A DNA stretch of 64,000 bases from Nonomuraea helvata (GCF_039535785.1 NZ_BAAAXV010000005.1:930001-994000); one strand, 5' to 3'. Positions 17,341-27,879 are shown, counted from the stretch's first letter. Made by a program: numbers and translations. Notes: generated from the letters alone by a model not told the origin.

Positions 17341-17925
17341 ATGACCGCGAAGCTGCCTGAGCCTGTGGTGCTCGAGAACGACGTCGTACGGCTCGAGCCG
17401 CTCACCCTTGACCACATCCCCGACCTGTTCGCCGCCGGCGGCGGGGACGAGGAGCTCTGGCGCTGGCTGCCCATATCCCCGCCGCGTTCCGAGGAGGAGC
17501 TGGCGAAGGTCGCCCGCGGACTGCTGTCGGACGACCAGCACGTTCCCTTCGCCGTGGTGGTCAAGGAGAGCGGGCGGGCCGTGGGCTGGACCACGTACGG
17601 CGACGTGCCGGGCTTCGACGAGAGCATCGAGATCGGCTGGACGTGGTACGGCCGGGCGGTCTGGCGTACGGCCGTGAACACCAGCTGCAAGCTGCTGCTC
17701 ATCGACCACGCCTTCGAGTTCGGCTACAACCGGGTCCTGCTCAAGACCGACATCCTCAACCTCAGATCGCAGAACGCCATCAAGCGGATCGGCGGCCTGC
17801 ATGAGGGGACGCTGCGACGGCACCGCAGAAGGCCGGACGGCACCTGGCGCGACACGGTCTGTTTCGGCATCCTCGACGAGGAATGGCCGGAGCACCGGGC
17901 CCGCCTGACGCCCTCGGCCTCATAG
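17341..17925 (+). CDS. GNAT family acetyltransferase (RimJ/RimL-like)
   Basis: 194-aa N-acetyltransferase. The fold is visible as VVRLEPLTLDHIPDLF at the N-terminus, AVGWTTYGDVPG in the central sheet, IEIGWTWYGRAVWRTAVN (a RimJ/RimL-type acetyl-CoA-binding region), and RVLLKTDILNLRSQNAIKRIG near the C-terminus, a motif of ribosomal-protein and aminoglycoside-type acetyltransferases. It transfers an acetyl group from acetyl-CoA to a protein N-terminus or small amine; the substrate is unknown. It is transcribed divergently from the dehydrogenase operon and converges on a TetR gene. Confidence 0.9.
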   Translation: MTAKLPEPVVLENDVVRLEPLTLDHIPDLFAAGGGDEELWRWLPISPPRSEEELAKVARGLLSDDQHVPFAVVVKESGRAVGWTTYGDVPGFDESIEIGWTWYGRAVWRTAVNTSCKLLLIDHAFEFGYNRVLLKTDILNLRSQNAIKRIGGLHEGTLRRHRRRPDGTWRDTVCFGILDEEWPEHRARLTPSAS

Positions 17926-18047
17926 GACCGTTCGGCGTTTCAGGAGTGGCCGATCGGCCGGGGGCTGCAGGCTCGGCGCCCGGTTCAGCACCCGGCCCGA
18001 CGGCGGCGGACACGTCATCGTCCGCGAGGCCCGCGACGGACGGGTTG

Positions 18048-18602
18048 TCAGCTGAGCATCCCGCCCAGCAGGTCGCGCATGGCCTCGATGAGCTCGTCCA
18101 GCGTGGGCGTGGGGCCGGCGCCCACGATGGCGTCAAACATGAGCCCCTCACCGAAGGCCACCAGCTGGCGCGCGTGCCGTACCGGATCCCGTGAGCCCAG
18201 GGCGGCCAGCAGGGGGACGGCGGGGTCGCGGAAGCGGCGGCCGGCCTCGTCGTAGATCTTGCGAAGCTCCGGGCGCCGGGTCGCCTCCAGGGCGAGCTCG
18301 TAGCGGGCAAGCGTACGCCGCCGATCCGTGAGCTGGACGTACAGCGCCTCCGCCATACGACCGGGCAGGTCCGACAGCTCGAACCCGTCGCTCTCGTACG
18401 CCGGGGCCAACGCCCGCATCTCCAGGTCCGCAAGCCGCGCCAACGTCAGCTCCAGCAGGGCGGCGCGGGTGCGGGCCAGGTTGGACGTGGAGCCGGGTGG
18501 CAGGCCGGCGGCCTCGTCGACGGCCCGGTGGGTGAGACCGCGCATGCCGCGTTCCGCGAGCAGGGCGATAGCCGTGTCCGCGACAGTCTCTGAGCGCTTC
18601 AC
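18048..18602 (-). CDS. TetR family regulator, likely repressor of the FAD monooxygenase
   Basis: 184-aa repressor with an N-terminal HTH (IALLAERGMRGLTHRAVDEAAGLPPGSTSNLA in overlapping motifs) of the class with a C-terminal TetR_C domain. ATG 18602 is its start. Eleven bases upstream lies ACTACAGCGGTAGT; the same ACTAC-N4-GTAGT palindrome occurs twice before the monooxygenase at 19553. This makes autoregulation plus control of that enzyme the simplest reading, by analogy with TetR repressors of tetracycline- or antibiotic-modifying monooxygenases. The ligand may be the monooxygenase substrate. Confidence 0.9.
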   Translation of the reverse strand: MKRSETVADTAIALLAERGMRGLTHRAVDEAAGLPPGSTSNLARTRAALLELTLARLADLEMRALAPAYESDGFELSDLPGRMAEALYVQLTDRRRTLARYELALEATRRPELRKIYDEAGRRFRDPAVPLLAALGSRDPVRHARQLVAFGEGLMFDAIVGAGPTPTLDELIEAMRDLLGGMLS

Positions 18603-18612
18603 GGGACCCGAT

Positions 18613-18626
18613 ACTACAGCGGTAGT
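18613..18626 (-). promoter_or_regulatory. Operator ACTAC-N4-GTAGT at tetR
   Basis: ACTAC-AGCG-GTAGT, perfect 5-bp arms, immediately upstream of the divergent TetR start codon. It is identical in the arms to the two operators at 19499-19512 and 19521-19534. Confidence 0.7.
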
Positions 18627-18811
18627 TCCGCCTTCATCTTGATGACGATCTTCGCGGTCGACAGCCTGGTCACGCGCACCGGTGATCAGCTGGGCGATTA
18701 CGGCCGTCTGGACCGCGACTCCGCCGCACCGGCTCCACGTGGAGAATCTCTAACGCCGCATGCGGCCGGCGTTCGGGGTCGTGCACAGCGCGTCGTCGAC
18801 GAGCTTGCTCT

Positions 18812-19393
18812 CGGCCTGGCTTTGACGTCGCCGCCATTACCCAGGACGCCCCCGGCTTCATCGCCGCCGTTACCGAACACCGGCCCGACGTCACCATCGT
18901 CGACGTACGGCTACCGCCGACCTTTCGCGACGAGGGTATTCACGCCGCCCTCCACGCTCGCCGCCGGCATCCCGGCCTGCCCGTGCTCGTACTCTCTCAG
19001 TACGTCGAGCAGCAGTACGCCGGCGAGCTGATCTCCGATGGACGCGGCGGCGTCGGCTACCTCCTCAAGGACCGGGTGAGCCGGGTGAGCGAGTTCGTCG
19101 ACGCCCTGCGGCGGGTCGCCGACGGCGGCACCGTCATGGACCCCGAGGTGATCGCGCAGCTCCTCACCCGTCACGCCCACGACCCGATCGCCGACCTCAC
19201 ACCACGCGAACGCCAAGTGCTCGCCCTGATGGCCGAGGGAAAGGACAACACCACGATTGCGGCCGGGCTCGTCATCACCGAGAACGCCGTGCACAAGCAC
19301 ATCGGCAACATCTTCGCCAAGCTCGGCCTTTCACCGGACGACAGCGGCCACCGCCGCGTCCTCGCGGTCCTCACCTACCTCAGCAGCCAGTAA
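18812..19393 (+). pseudogene. LuxR-type response regulator lacking its N-terminus
   Basis: From about 18818 the frame reads as a NarL/FixJ response regulator: FDVAA, then PDVTIVDVRLPP with the phospho-acceptor Asp, VLVLSQYVEQQYAGELI, GGVGYLLKDRV, and a C-terminal LuxR HTH (DLTPRERQVLALMAEG, ITENAVHKHIGNIF). The first 20-25 residues of the receiver, including the acidic pair needed for Mg binding, are missing: upstream sequence in this and the other frames does not resemble them, and no start codon with an SD is suitably placed. The first in-frame ATG (18983) is already past the Asp. No sensor kinase is next to it. It is best read as a truncated remnant wedged between a repressor and its target. 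Confidence 0.75.
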
Positions 19394-19498
19394 GGACGCA
19401 GCAGCTACACGGGCCGAGCGATGGCTATTCGTGCGCAATGCGGCCGGACCGGGGTTCCTGTATCCGGCGGAAACGTTGACGACTGCACCAATCCCCAA

Positions 19499-19534
19499 AC
19501 TACAGGCGTAGTATGGTGGAACTACAGGCGTAGT
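19499..19534 (+). promoter_or_regulatory. Two tandem ACTAC-N4-GTAGT operators
   Basis: ACTACAGGCGTAGT at 19499-19512 and again at 19521-19534, centres 22 bp apart (two helical turns), so that two repressor dimers could bind the same face. They end 18 bp before the monooxygenase start, with AGGGAGGG following as the SD. Confidence 0.72.
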
Positions 19535-19552
19535 TCGAGGGAGGGCCATGTG

Positions 19553-20728
19553 ATGCCGAGGGCTCTAGTGATCGGCGGCGGTATCGGCGGGCTGACCAGC
19601 GGAATAGCCCTGCGCCGCAAGGGATGGGACGTGACCGTGCTGGAGCGGGCGGCCAAGATCGACCCCGTCGGCTCCGGACTGGCCATCGCCGCCAACGCGC
19701 TCAAGGCGCTCGACACGGTCGACCTGGGCGACCTCATACGCAGGCTCTCGAGACTGCAAGGTCAGGCGGGTCTGCGGCGGCAGGACGGGCGGTGGCTCCT
19801 GCACACCACGACCCAGAACGCGGAGGCCCGCTACGGGGACTCGGCAGTGATCATGTTGCGGGCGACGTTGATGGACGTGCTCATAGGCGCGCTGGGAGCC
19901 GACCGGTTGCGGCTGGGCACCACGGTCTCCGGGGTGGACGCGGCGCGCGGCGTGGTGCGCACCGGCGACGGCGATCTGGAGGCCGACCTGATCGTGGCCG
20001 CCGACGGCATCCATTCGAAGACTCGGCAGGCGCTCTTCCCCGAGCACCCCGGTCCGGCGTACTCAGGGGTGACGGCCTGGCGCGGGCTCATACCGCGGGG
20101 CGATCTGAACATCCAGAGCTCCGAGAGCTGGGGCAAGGGGCTCGTGTTCGGGATCAGCCTGCTGGCCGATGACCTGGTGTACGTGTACGCGACCGACGTG
20201 CTGCCCGCGGGGACGGCGCTGGGGAACGAGTTGGAAGAACTGGTTCGGCGGTTCGGGGACTGGCACGAGCCGATCCCCGCCCTGCTGCGGGCAGCCGATC
20301 CCGCGAAGATCATCCGGAACGACATCCACCACCTCAGCACGCCGCTGCCCGCGTACCACAAGGGGAAGGTGGCGCTGGTGGGCGACGCCGCCCACGCGAT
20401 GCCCCCCAACTTGGGCCAAGGTGCTTGTCAGGCGATCGAAGACGCGATCACGCTCGCCTATTTCGCCGATGGCGACCTCGCCGCCTACACCGCCGCCCGC
20501 CTGCAACGCACCACGAAGGTGGTGCGGCGGTCGATGTCCATGTCGAGGATGACTCAGATCCGCAACCCGGTGGCGGTCTGGTTGCGGGACACCGCGCTGT
20601 CGCTGGCGACCCGGCTGAACCCGAACCTGATGTTGCGGTCCATGGATGACGTGCTGGGCTGGCGCCCGCCACGGAGCCCAGCATCTCACGGGGCTGAGCA
20701 CCCACGGGGTAGGCAGACCACAGGCTGA
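19553..20728 (+). CDS. FAD-dependent monooxygenase (PHBH/TetX-like)
   Basis: 391-aa class A flavoprotein monooxygenase. Rossmann FAD motif VIGGGIGGLTSGIAL is at residues 5-19, ending in ERA for ribose binding; VAADGIHSKTR is the DG motif near 145, which contacts FAD and NAD(P)H; VGDAAHAMPPNLGQGACQAIEDA (in two parts) is the GD motif near 280. The enzyme hydroxylates an aromatic or polyketide-like substrate using NAD(P)H and O2. ATG 19553 sits 7 nt after AGGGAGGG; GTG 19550 is an alternative. Two TetR operators cover its promoter, which fits inducible detoxification or catabolism. The C-terminus is Pro/Arg-rich and poorly conserved. Confidence 0.92.
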   Translation: MPRALVIGGGIGGLTSGIALRRKGWDVTVLERAAKIDPVGSGLAIAANALKALDTVDLGDLIRRLSRLQGQAGLRRQDGRWLLHTTTQNAEARYGDSAVIMLRATLMDVLIGALGADRLRLGTTVSGVDAARGVVRTGDGDLEADLIVAADGIHSKTRQALFPEHPGPAYSGVTAWRGLIPRGDLNIQSSESWGKGLVFGISLLADDLVYVYATDVLPAGTALGNELEELVRRFGDWHEPIPALLRAADPAKIIRNDIHHLSTPLPAYHKGKVALVGDAAHAMPPNLGQGACQAIEDAITLAYFADGDLAAYTAARLQRTTKVVRRSMSMSRMTQIRNPVAVWLRDTALSLATRLNPNLMLRSMDDVLGWRPPRSPASHGAEHPRGRQTTG

Positions 20729-20929
20729 GCACACCACGTGCCAAGCGCACCACGAGTCTGAGCGTTGCGGGCGCTGCCGGAGCGTGCCGGCCACCAAGCC
20801 TTCCAGCAGATCGGATCTGTTCCCAGTCCGTGTCCTCCGCCCGGGGCGCCTGGACGTGCAGCGCGGCCGTGGCTGGCTGGAGGCACCGGCTCCTGTCCTG
20901 CTCGGCCGGCGGTGAGGGTGGAACTGGGG

Positions 20930-21814
20930 TCAGCTGACGTCGGAGGACGCCGAGACCGGGTGCGGCGTCGGCTTGGCCTCCACCGTGGCCGGGCGGGAGT
21001 GGTCCGGGGCGAGGCGGCCGAGGGTGATCGTGCCGCCGATGGTGAGTGCGCTGGCCAGGATCGCGGGGATCGCGGTGGAGGGGTTGGCCGGCAGGGGTTC
21101 GCCGAGGAGGATCGAGCCGGCGAGGACCGAGGTGATGGGGTCGATGACCTGGACGCCGGCGTACGCGATGCCGAAGTATCCCACCGCGTACGAGCGCTGC
21201 AGCAGCACCACCGCGCAGACCAGCAGCACGGGCACGGCGACCGTGAACCAGTGCAACAGCCGCCCCCAGTCCCCCTGCATGCCGCCACCGACCACCCGCA
21301 CGAACGTGGACACGCTGGCCGTCACCACGCCCGCGCCGACCGCCAGCAGCAGCGCCCGGGCCGGGCCGTGGACGCGGGTCGCGATCAGCTGGGTGACCAG
21401 GACGATCAGCCCGATCACGGCCAGGAACCCGAGCGCGGCGCCATCGCTCAACCTGGGCGTCACGTTGTGCTGCGGAACGAGGAGCATGAGCCAGAGCAGA
21501 CCCACGGCCACCGCGATCGAGCCGATGATCTCCGCTCGGTACGGCCTGCGCCCGTACAGGAACGCCGCCAGCGGCACGGCGAACACCAGCGTGGCGACGC
21601 TGATCGGCTGGACGGCCACCAGCGGGGCGAAGCTGAGCGCCACGGCGTGCAGGCAGGCGCCCGCGAAGCCGATCACACCGCCGATCCACCAGCGCGGCCG
21701 CCTGACCAGTTTCAAGGACGCGCCCGCGGCGACGGCCTCGTACTGTTGCAGTGCCGCGCCGAGCGCGTATCCGAGCGCTCCCACCAGGGCGACTATCAGG
21801 CCGACCCAGGTCAT
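20930..21814 (-). CDS. DMT superfamily transporter
   Basis: 294-aa membrane protein with about nine or ten hydrophobic helices (MTWVGLIVALVGALGYALGA first), arranged as two EamA-like halves. The second half carries VIDPITSVLAGSILLGEPL, the usual Pro-containing signature near the C-terminal end. The final ~30 residues are a hydrophilic tail. Members export metabolites or amino acids or, in the NIPA-like branch, move Mg2+; the start of this protein (ALQQYEAV) is compatible with the latter but not decisive. A perfect 13-bp palindrome lies at 21846-21858 upstream. No other gene shares its transcript. Confidence 0.88.
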   Translation of the reverse strand: MTWVGLIVALVGALGYALGAALQQYEAVAAGASLKLVRRPRWWIGGVIGFAGACLHAVALSFAPLVAVQPISVATLVFAVPLAAFLYGRRPYRAEIIGSIAVAVGLLWLMLLVPQHNVTPRLSDGAALGFLAVIGLIVLVTQLIATRVHGPARALLLAVGAGVVTASVSTFVRVVGGGMQGDWGRLLHWFTVAVPVLLVCAVVLLQRSYAVGYFGIAYAGVQVIDPITSVLAGSILLGEPLPANPSTAIPAILASALTIGGTITLGRLAPDHSRPATVEAKPTPHPVSASSDVS

Positions 21815-21845
21815 CGTGGCCCACGCAGGGGCATGGATCCTTCCA

Positions 21846-21858
21846 AGAGCATTGCTCT
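21846..21858 (-). promoter_or_regulatory. Palindrome AGAGCATTGCTCT before the DMT transporter gene
   Basis: AGAGCA-T-TGCTCT, arms perfect, 32 bp upstream of the DMT transporter start. It resembles MarR- or PadR-type operators, but no such regulator gene is adjacent. The rest of 21815-22010 shows no gene. Confidence 0.45.
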
Positions 21859-22010
21859 AGCTTATGGGCCCAGCAAAGCTGGCGAATCATACTTTCGGTG
21901 GATCATCCCATCGGGAAGTACTCCTGACCGGGATGTACATATGGCCTCTTGTTCCGCATGGCTGCCGAGACGGCGACGGTCAAGGCCGCCGCCTCACCCA
22001 GCCTGAAGGG

Positions 22011-22385
22011 TCAGGACTTCTCGGGGCACACGCAGAACAGATGGCCGTCCGGGTCCTGCAGGACGATCCAGCCGACGCCCTCCTCCGTGACCCCCGGCTG
22101 GAACTCCGGCCTGGTGGCCCCCAGCGCGATGTACTCCTCCACCGCCTTCTCCACGTCCGGCACCCGGAAGTCCAGGTGGAACTGCTTGTCCGGGCTCGGC
22201 CACGTCACCGGCTTGCGGTCGGGGACCCGCCCGAAATAGATGCTCCTCGTGCCGTCCCCGATGGCCGCGTATTCGTCCTCCGAGTACTGGATGTCCCACC
22301 CGGTGATCTGGTGGTAGAACGCGGCCAGTTTCTTCGGCTCCGCGCAGTCGATGGTGAACGCCAGGAGTTTCGCCTTCGTCGTCAT
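22011..22385 (-). CDS. VOC family (glyoxalase/bleomycin-resistance fold) protein
   Basis: 124-aa protein with the paired beta-alpha-beta-beta-beta modules of the vicinal oxygen chelate fold: LAFTIDCAEPKKLAAFYHQ opens module 1 and HLDFRVPDVEKAVEEYIALG module 2, ending in the common IVLQDPDGHLFCV motif. Actinomycete homologues of this size are usually of unknown substrate. ATG 22385 has GGAAGG upstream and gives the typical N-terminus; the longer frame from 22415 is unlikely. It lies 54 bp upstream of the SecA2 stop codon region, read in the same direction, and may have its own promoter. Confidence 0.85.
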   Translation of the reverse strand: MTTKAKLLAFTIDCAEPKKLAAFYHQITGWDIQYSEDEYAAIGDGTRSIYFGRVPDRKPVTWPSPDKQFHLDFRVPDVEKAVEEYIALGATRPEFQPGVTEEGVGWIVLQDPDGHLFCVCPEKS

Positions 22386-22439
22386 GACGTTCAGCCTTCC
22401 AGCCGTACCTGCCATCTTCTGTCAGGTACGGATTGGGGA

Positions 22440-24641
<2,202 letters not shown>

Positions 24642-24776
24642 AGTTCCTCCAACGCACGCTTCGCCGACACCGTTCCCTCTGTCGCCGGGGAGGGCGGAGC
24701 GACGATACGGCAAGCGTCGCCGTACCGGACCTTAACTCATTCGGCGCGCTGCACCGTCACATCACACATGTCCGAG

Positions 24777-25640
24777 TCACCCGGATTCGACGCGTACGGC
24801 GAGAACGGCGACGGCCGCCAGCAGCAGCGCGCATCCCGACCAGGCCAGAGGCGTGAGCCGCTCGCCGAACAGCGCCACGCCGAGCACGGCCGCGCCCACG
24901 GCCTCGCCCAGCGAGATGATCGACACCGTGGTCGCGCGGAGCACGGTGAGCGCGCTGAAGAACAGACCGTAGGCCAGGGCGGTCGGCACCGCGCCCAGGT
25001 AGAGCAGCAGCGACACCGACGTCGCGCTCACGTGCGGCACCACCCCTTCCACCAGCGCGAACGGCGCCAGGCACGCCGCACCGACCACGAACCCCCCGAT
25101 CGCCACGCTCTGCGGGTCCTCACCCTTGTGCCGCCTGGACCAGAGCGTGACCCCGGCGTACCCGGCGGCCGAGGCCAGGGCGAACCCGATGCCGGCGACC
25201 GATGAGGGACGGGACCGCAGCGCGGTCTCGCCGGTGAGGAGCACGAGCCCGGCCACGGCGGCGACGAGGGCGGTGAGAGCGACGCGGCCGAGCGGCTCGC
25301 GGAGGAGGAAGCGGCTGCCCAGCGCGGTGAAGACGGGCGTCGCACCCATCGTCACCACGGTCGCGACGGCCACACCCGCGTGGGCGATCGCGGCGAAGTA
25401 CGCCGCCTGGTAGACGGCCATTCCGGCCCCGAGCAGCAGCAGCCGCCCGTTGACGACGACGGGCCCGCGGATGAGGACGAGGAGGAAGGCGGCGCCGAGG
25501 AGGTAGCGCCACAGGGAGACGCCGGCGGGGCCGAGGCCGCCGGTCTCGAAGAGCAGTGAGCCGGCGGCGCCGCCTGTGCCCCAGGCGGTCGCGGCCACGG
25601 ACACGTAAAGGGCGCCCCGCCGGGCGGAGACATGGGTCAT
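24777..25640 (-). CDS. EamA/RhaT-type DMT exporter
   Basis: 287-aa membrane protein with ten predicted helices in two EamA halves, starting with YVSVAATAWGTGGAAGSLLF and having the second-half signature VPTALAYGLFFSALTVLRATTVS in segments. These proteins efflux amino acids or metabolites in exchange for protons. ATG 25640 lies about 10 nt after GGAGAA; the ATG at 25694 would add an uncharacteristic N-terminus. Upstream 25641-25816 (176 bp) holds no gene, and I saw no terminator or leader-peptide attenuator in it. Confidence 0.9.
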   Translation of the reverse strand: MTHVSARRGALYVSVAATAWGTGGAAGSLLFETGGLGPAGVSLWRYLLGAAFLLVLIRGPVVVNGRLLLLGAGMAVYQAAYFAAIAHAGVAVATVVTMGATPVFTALGSRFLLREPLGRVALTALVAAVAGLVLLTGETALRSRPSSVAGIGFALASAAGYAGVTLWSRRHKGEDPQSVAIGGFVVGAACLAPFALVEGVVPHVSATSVSLLLYLGAVPTALAYGLFFSALTVLRATTVSIISLGEAVGAAVLGVALFGERLTPLAWSGCALLLAAVAVLAVRVESG

Positions 25641-25816
25641 GAGAGGAGTTCTCCGGATGGAGTGGTTGGAATGGGCCCGGTCTGCGGGCAGCAACCACCC
25701 CCGGATCGCTCAGACCCGGAAGTTCAGGAAACGCCTGCCGCCCGCTACAGGGCGGGGGGCGGGGAGCAGATCAACCGTCGTGGCACGCCGACCACCATAG
25801 CGTGCGAACCGGGAGG

Positions 25817-26632
25817 CTAGGGCTTGCGGGCCACGCCGCCCAGCAGGAGCTCCTCCCAGGTCGCGAGCGGGCCGGGGATGCGCTCGTCGGGATGCCATTC
25901 GGGAAAGTGCACCACCCCGGGCTCCACCAGCACCAGCCCGTCGAAGAGCGAGGTGATGGAGTCGCGGTCGCGGAAAAAGCCGGTGCCCATGGTGGCGTGG
26001 AGCATGGCCTCCAGGGCCTGGGCCTTGGGGTTGGCCGAGGCCAGCATGTTGGAGGCGGCGAGGTAGCTGCCCTTCGGCAGCGCGGACATGTACCGCTTGA
26101 CCAGCCCGTGCGGGTCCTCCTGGTCCGGGAGGAGGTGGAGCACGCCGACGATCAGGATCGCCGTGGGCTGTGACAGGTCGATGAGGCGGCGCAGCGCCGG
26201 GTGGCCGAGCACGGCGTCCACGTCGCGGACGTCGGCGGTGATGGCGTCGGTGTACGGATTGCCGTTCAGCAGGGCGCGCGCGTGGGGCTCGACCATGGGA
26301 TCGACGTCGACGTAGACCACCCTGGACCTGGGATCGGCGAACTGGGCCACCTCATGGGTGTTCTCCACCGTGGGCAGCCCGGCGCCCAGATCGATGATCT
26401 GCCTGATGCCGGCCTCGCGGATCAGGAAGTCGACCACCCTGCCGATGAAGGCGCGGTTGCACCAGACGAGGTCCACCACCTCGGGCACCGCGTCCTTCAG
26501 CTTGCGCGCCACCGCGCGGTCTGAGGCGAAGTTCTCCATGCCGCCGAGCAGGGCGTCGTGCACGCGGGCCACGCTCGCCTGTGTCGGATCGACCCCGGGA
26601 GGAGCCCACTCGTACTCGTTTCCGAGGTCCAT
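25817..26632 (-). CDS. SAM-dependent methyltransferase, DUF574 (Methyltransf_19) family
   Basis: 271-aa protein of a family strongly expanded in actinomycetes. N-terminal ARVHDALLGGMENFASDR is the characteristic opening, IIDLGAGLPTVENTHEVA (near residue 80) is the SAM-binding loop, VVYVDVDPMVEPHARALL is the acidic motif, and ILIVGVLHLLPD follows. The substrate is unknown for the family. ATG 26632 is the natural start. It is transcribed away from the stress-type PRC-barrel gene. Confidence 0.92.
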   Translation of the reverse strand: MDLGNEYEWAPPGVDPTQASVARVHDALLGGMENFASDRAVARKLKDAVPEVVDLVWCNRAFIGRVVDFLIREAGIRQIIDLGAGLPTVENTHEVAQFADPRSRVVYVDVDPMVEPHARALLNGNPYTDAITADVRDVDAVLGHPALRRLIDLSQPTAILIVGVLHLLPDQEDPHGLVKRYMSALPKGSYLAASNMLASANPKAQALEAMLHATMGTGFFRDRDSITSLFDGLVLVEPGVVHFPEWHPDERIPGPLATWEELLLGGVARKP

Positions 26633-26710
26633 CCGGCCTCCTTACGGCTTGTGACCGGGATCGTAGCCGAGGATCGGGCAGGGCCGCCGGACGGCGAGTG
26701 CTTTGCCGTA

Positions 26711-26734
26711 GGTTTACCCGGCTCCGTACGGGTA
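26711..26734 (+). promoter_or_regulatory. SigB/SigF-type stress promoter of the PRC-barrel gene
   Basis: GGTTT (26711-26715), 14-bp spacer, GGGTA (26730-26734). This matches the actinobacterial general-stress consensus GTTT-N14-16-GGGTA well. The start point would fall near 26741, leaving a leader of about 40 nt with a purine-rich SD before ATG 26783. Confidence 0.65.
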
Positions 26735-26782
26735 GCAGGAGTGGGCCCGAGAAGGACGGAAGAAGAGAGGGAGAGAGCCCCC

Positions 26783-27127
26783 ATGGAGCTCTGGAACTAT
26801 CGACCTGACGTCTACGACCGCGGTCAGGCCCTGGACCTCATCGGCTACCACGTCCAGGCGACCGACGGAAAGATCGGGACCGTCGACGAGGCGACGTACG
26901 AGGTTGGCGAGAGCTACATCATCGTCGACACCGGTCCTTGGATCTTCGGTAAGAAGGTCATGCTCCCGGCCCAGGTCGTCACGAGCATCGACCCTCAGGA
27001 GCGTGACGTCCACGTCGCGCGCACCAAGGCCGAGATCAAGGACGCGCCCGAGTTCGACGAAGGCACGTTCAAGGAGCCCGAGTACCGGACGCGGATAGGC
27101 GACTACTACGGCCGCTTCCCGCGTTGA
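26783..27127 (+). CDS. PRC-barrel domain protein
   Basis: 114-aa soluble protein. A PRC-barrel fold is visible as DLIGYHVQATDGKIGTVDEA near residue 20 followed by alternating strands (ESYIIVDTG, WIFGKKVMLPAQVV, DVHVARTKAEIKDAPE). PRC-barrel proteins are linked to ribosome maturation, photosynthetic reaction centres and, in actinomycetes, stress responses. ATG 26783 was chosen over the upstream frame because it begins the domain (MELWNYRPDVYDRGQ) and lies behind the stress-type promoter. It ends in a strong terminator at 27146. Function in this organism is unproven. Confidence 0.9.
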   Translation: MELWNYRPDVYDRGQALDLIGYHVQATDGKIGTVDEATYEVGESYIIVDTGPWIFGKKVMLPAQVVTSIDPQERDVHVARTKAEIKDAPEFDEGTFKEPEYRTRIGDYYGRFPR

Positions 27128-27145
27128 CCTCCTGTGCCGTAAGAC

Positions 27146-27177
27146 AAGGGCCGCGCCCCACCAGGGGCGCGGCCCTT
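27146..27177. terminator. Rho-independent terminator (bidirectional)
   Basis: AAGGGCCGCGCCCC-acca-GGGGCGCGGCCCTT: a 14-bp perfect stem with a 4-nt loop between the converging PRC-barrel and nucleotidyltransferase genes; terminal A and T pairs give short tails both ways. Confidence 0.88.
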
Positions 27178-27212
27178 CGCCGTGTCTCACGGGCGGGGCG
27201 GCCGCCCGTGTC

Positions 27213-27809
27213 TCACGGCCACTTGGGGTCTCCCACCGGCTCGATCGGGCCCTCCAGCACGTCCAGCCGTTCCAGGAGCGTGAGGAACGTCATCGCGTAC
27301 GGCGAGTCCTGGAGCACGGCCGCCACCCGCGGCCAGTCGACCTGCTCGCGCAGGGCGCGCACCTGGGCCAGCAGCGCCCCGTAGTCGCAGGCGTGCTCCG
27401 ACAACGGCAGCAGCCAGGTGATGACCAGATCAGTGGCCTCCAGTACGGGCACGATCACCGCGGAGGCCTTGAGCGGCTCGGCACGGTCGAGCAGCTCGTC
27501 GGTGATCGACAGGTCGGACACCCGGAAGATCAGGTCCACCAGGCGTCCCTCGTCGTACGCCTTGACGAGCCAGTCCTCCGGCGGCTTGGCCGTCTGGAAG
27601 CCCAGCTCGCGCAGCGCTTCAAGCGCGGCCGGCACATCATGCTCCGTGAGCACGAAGTCCACGTCGTGCAGCGACGGCGCGGCGCCCCTCGCGTACGCGG
27701 CGCACCCACCGGCCAGCGCGAACTTCACTCCGGCATCCTTCAGGCCGGAACTGGCACGCTTGAGCGTGTCGAGAATGGCATCGGTAACCGCGTGGCCGTG
27801 GCTAGTCAT
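27213..27809 (-). CDS. Nucleotidyltransferase-fold protein (AbiEii/MNT-like)
   Basis: 198-aa protein with a minimal nucleotidyltransferase core: FALAGGCAAYARGA (GG/S-type motif) near residue 30, and HDVDFVL with an Asp pair; VDLIFRV gives a third acidic position. The fold is shared by aminoglycoside nucleotidyltransferases and by the toxin or antitoxin half of MNT/HEPN and AbiEii systems. No HEPN partner or AbiEi-like antitoxin gene is adjacent, so a lone housekeeping or resistance-type enzyme is as likely. ATG 27809 starts a standard N-terminus. It is divergent from the DUF1360 gene. Confidence 0.82.
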   Translation of the reverse strand: MTSHGHAVTDAILDTLKRASSGLKDAGVKFALAGGCAAYARGAAPSLHDVDFVLTEHDVPAALEALRELGFQTAKPPEDWLVKAYDEGRLVDLIFRVSDLSITDELLDRAEPLKASAVIVPVLEATDLVITWLLPLSEHACDYGALLAQVRALREQVDWPRVAAVLQDSPYAMTFLTLLERLDVLEGPIEPVGDPKWP

Positions 27810-27843
27810 GTTTTCGGGCTACCCAAACGATCGTCAACTAGAC

Positions 27844-27867
27844 GTTGGACGTGGGTCTATGAGGGTA
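27844..27867 (+). promoter_or_regulatory. Weak SigB/SigF-type promoter of the DUF1360 gene
   Basis: GTTG (27844-27847), 15-bp spacer, GGGTA (27863-27867). The -35 differs by one base from GTTT. The start point near 27874 would exclude ATG 27859 and favour ATG 27880 as the real start. Confidence 0.4.
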
Positions 27868-27879
27868 GCGCCAGGTTCT

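Noticed and set aside
24706..24724. Inverted repeat TACGGC-N7-GCCGTA before secA2
   Set aside because: Six-base arms of common GC-rich words; no second copy and no regulator nearby, so chance is likely.
27213..27809. Toxin-antitoxin or abortive-infection module
   Set aside because: The nucleotidyltransferase-fold protein has no HEPN or AbiEi partner next to it; a divergent DUF1360 gene and a convergent terminator isolate it.
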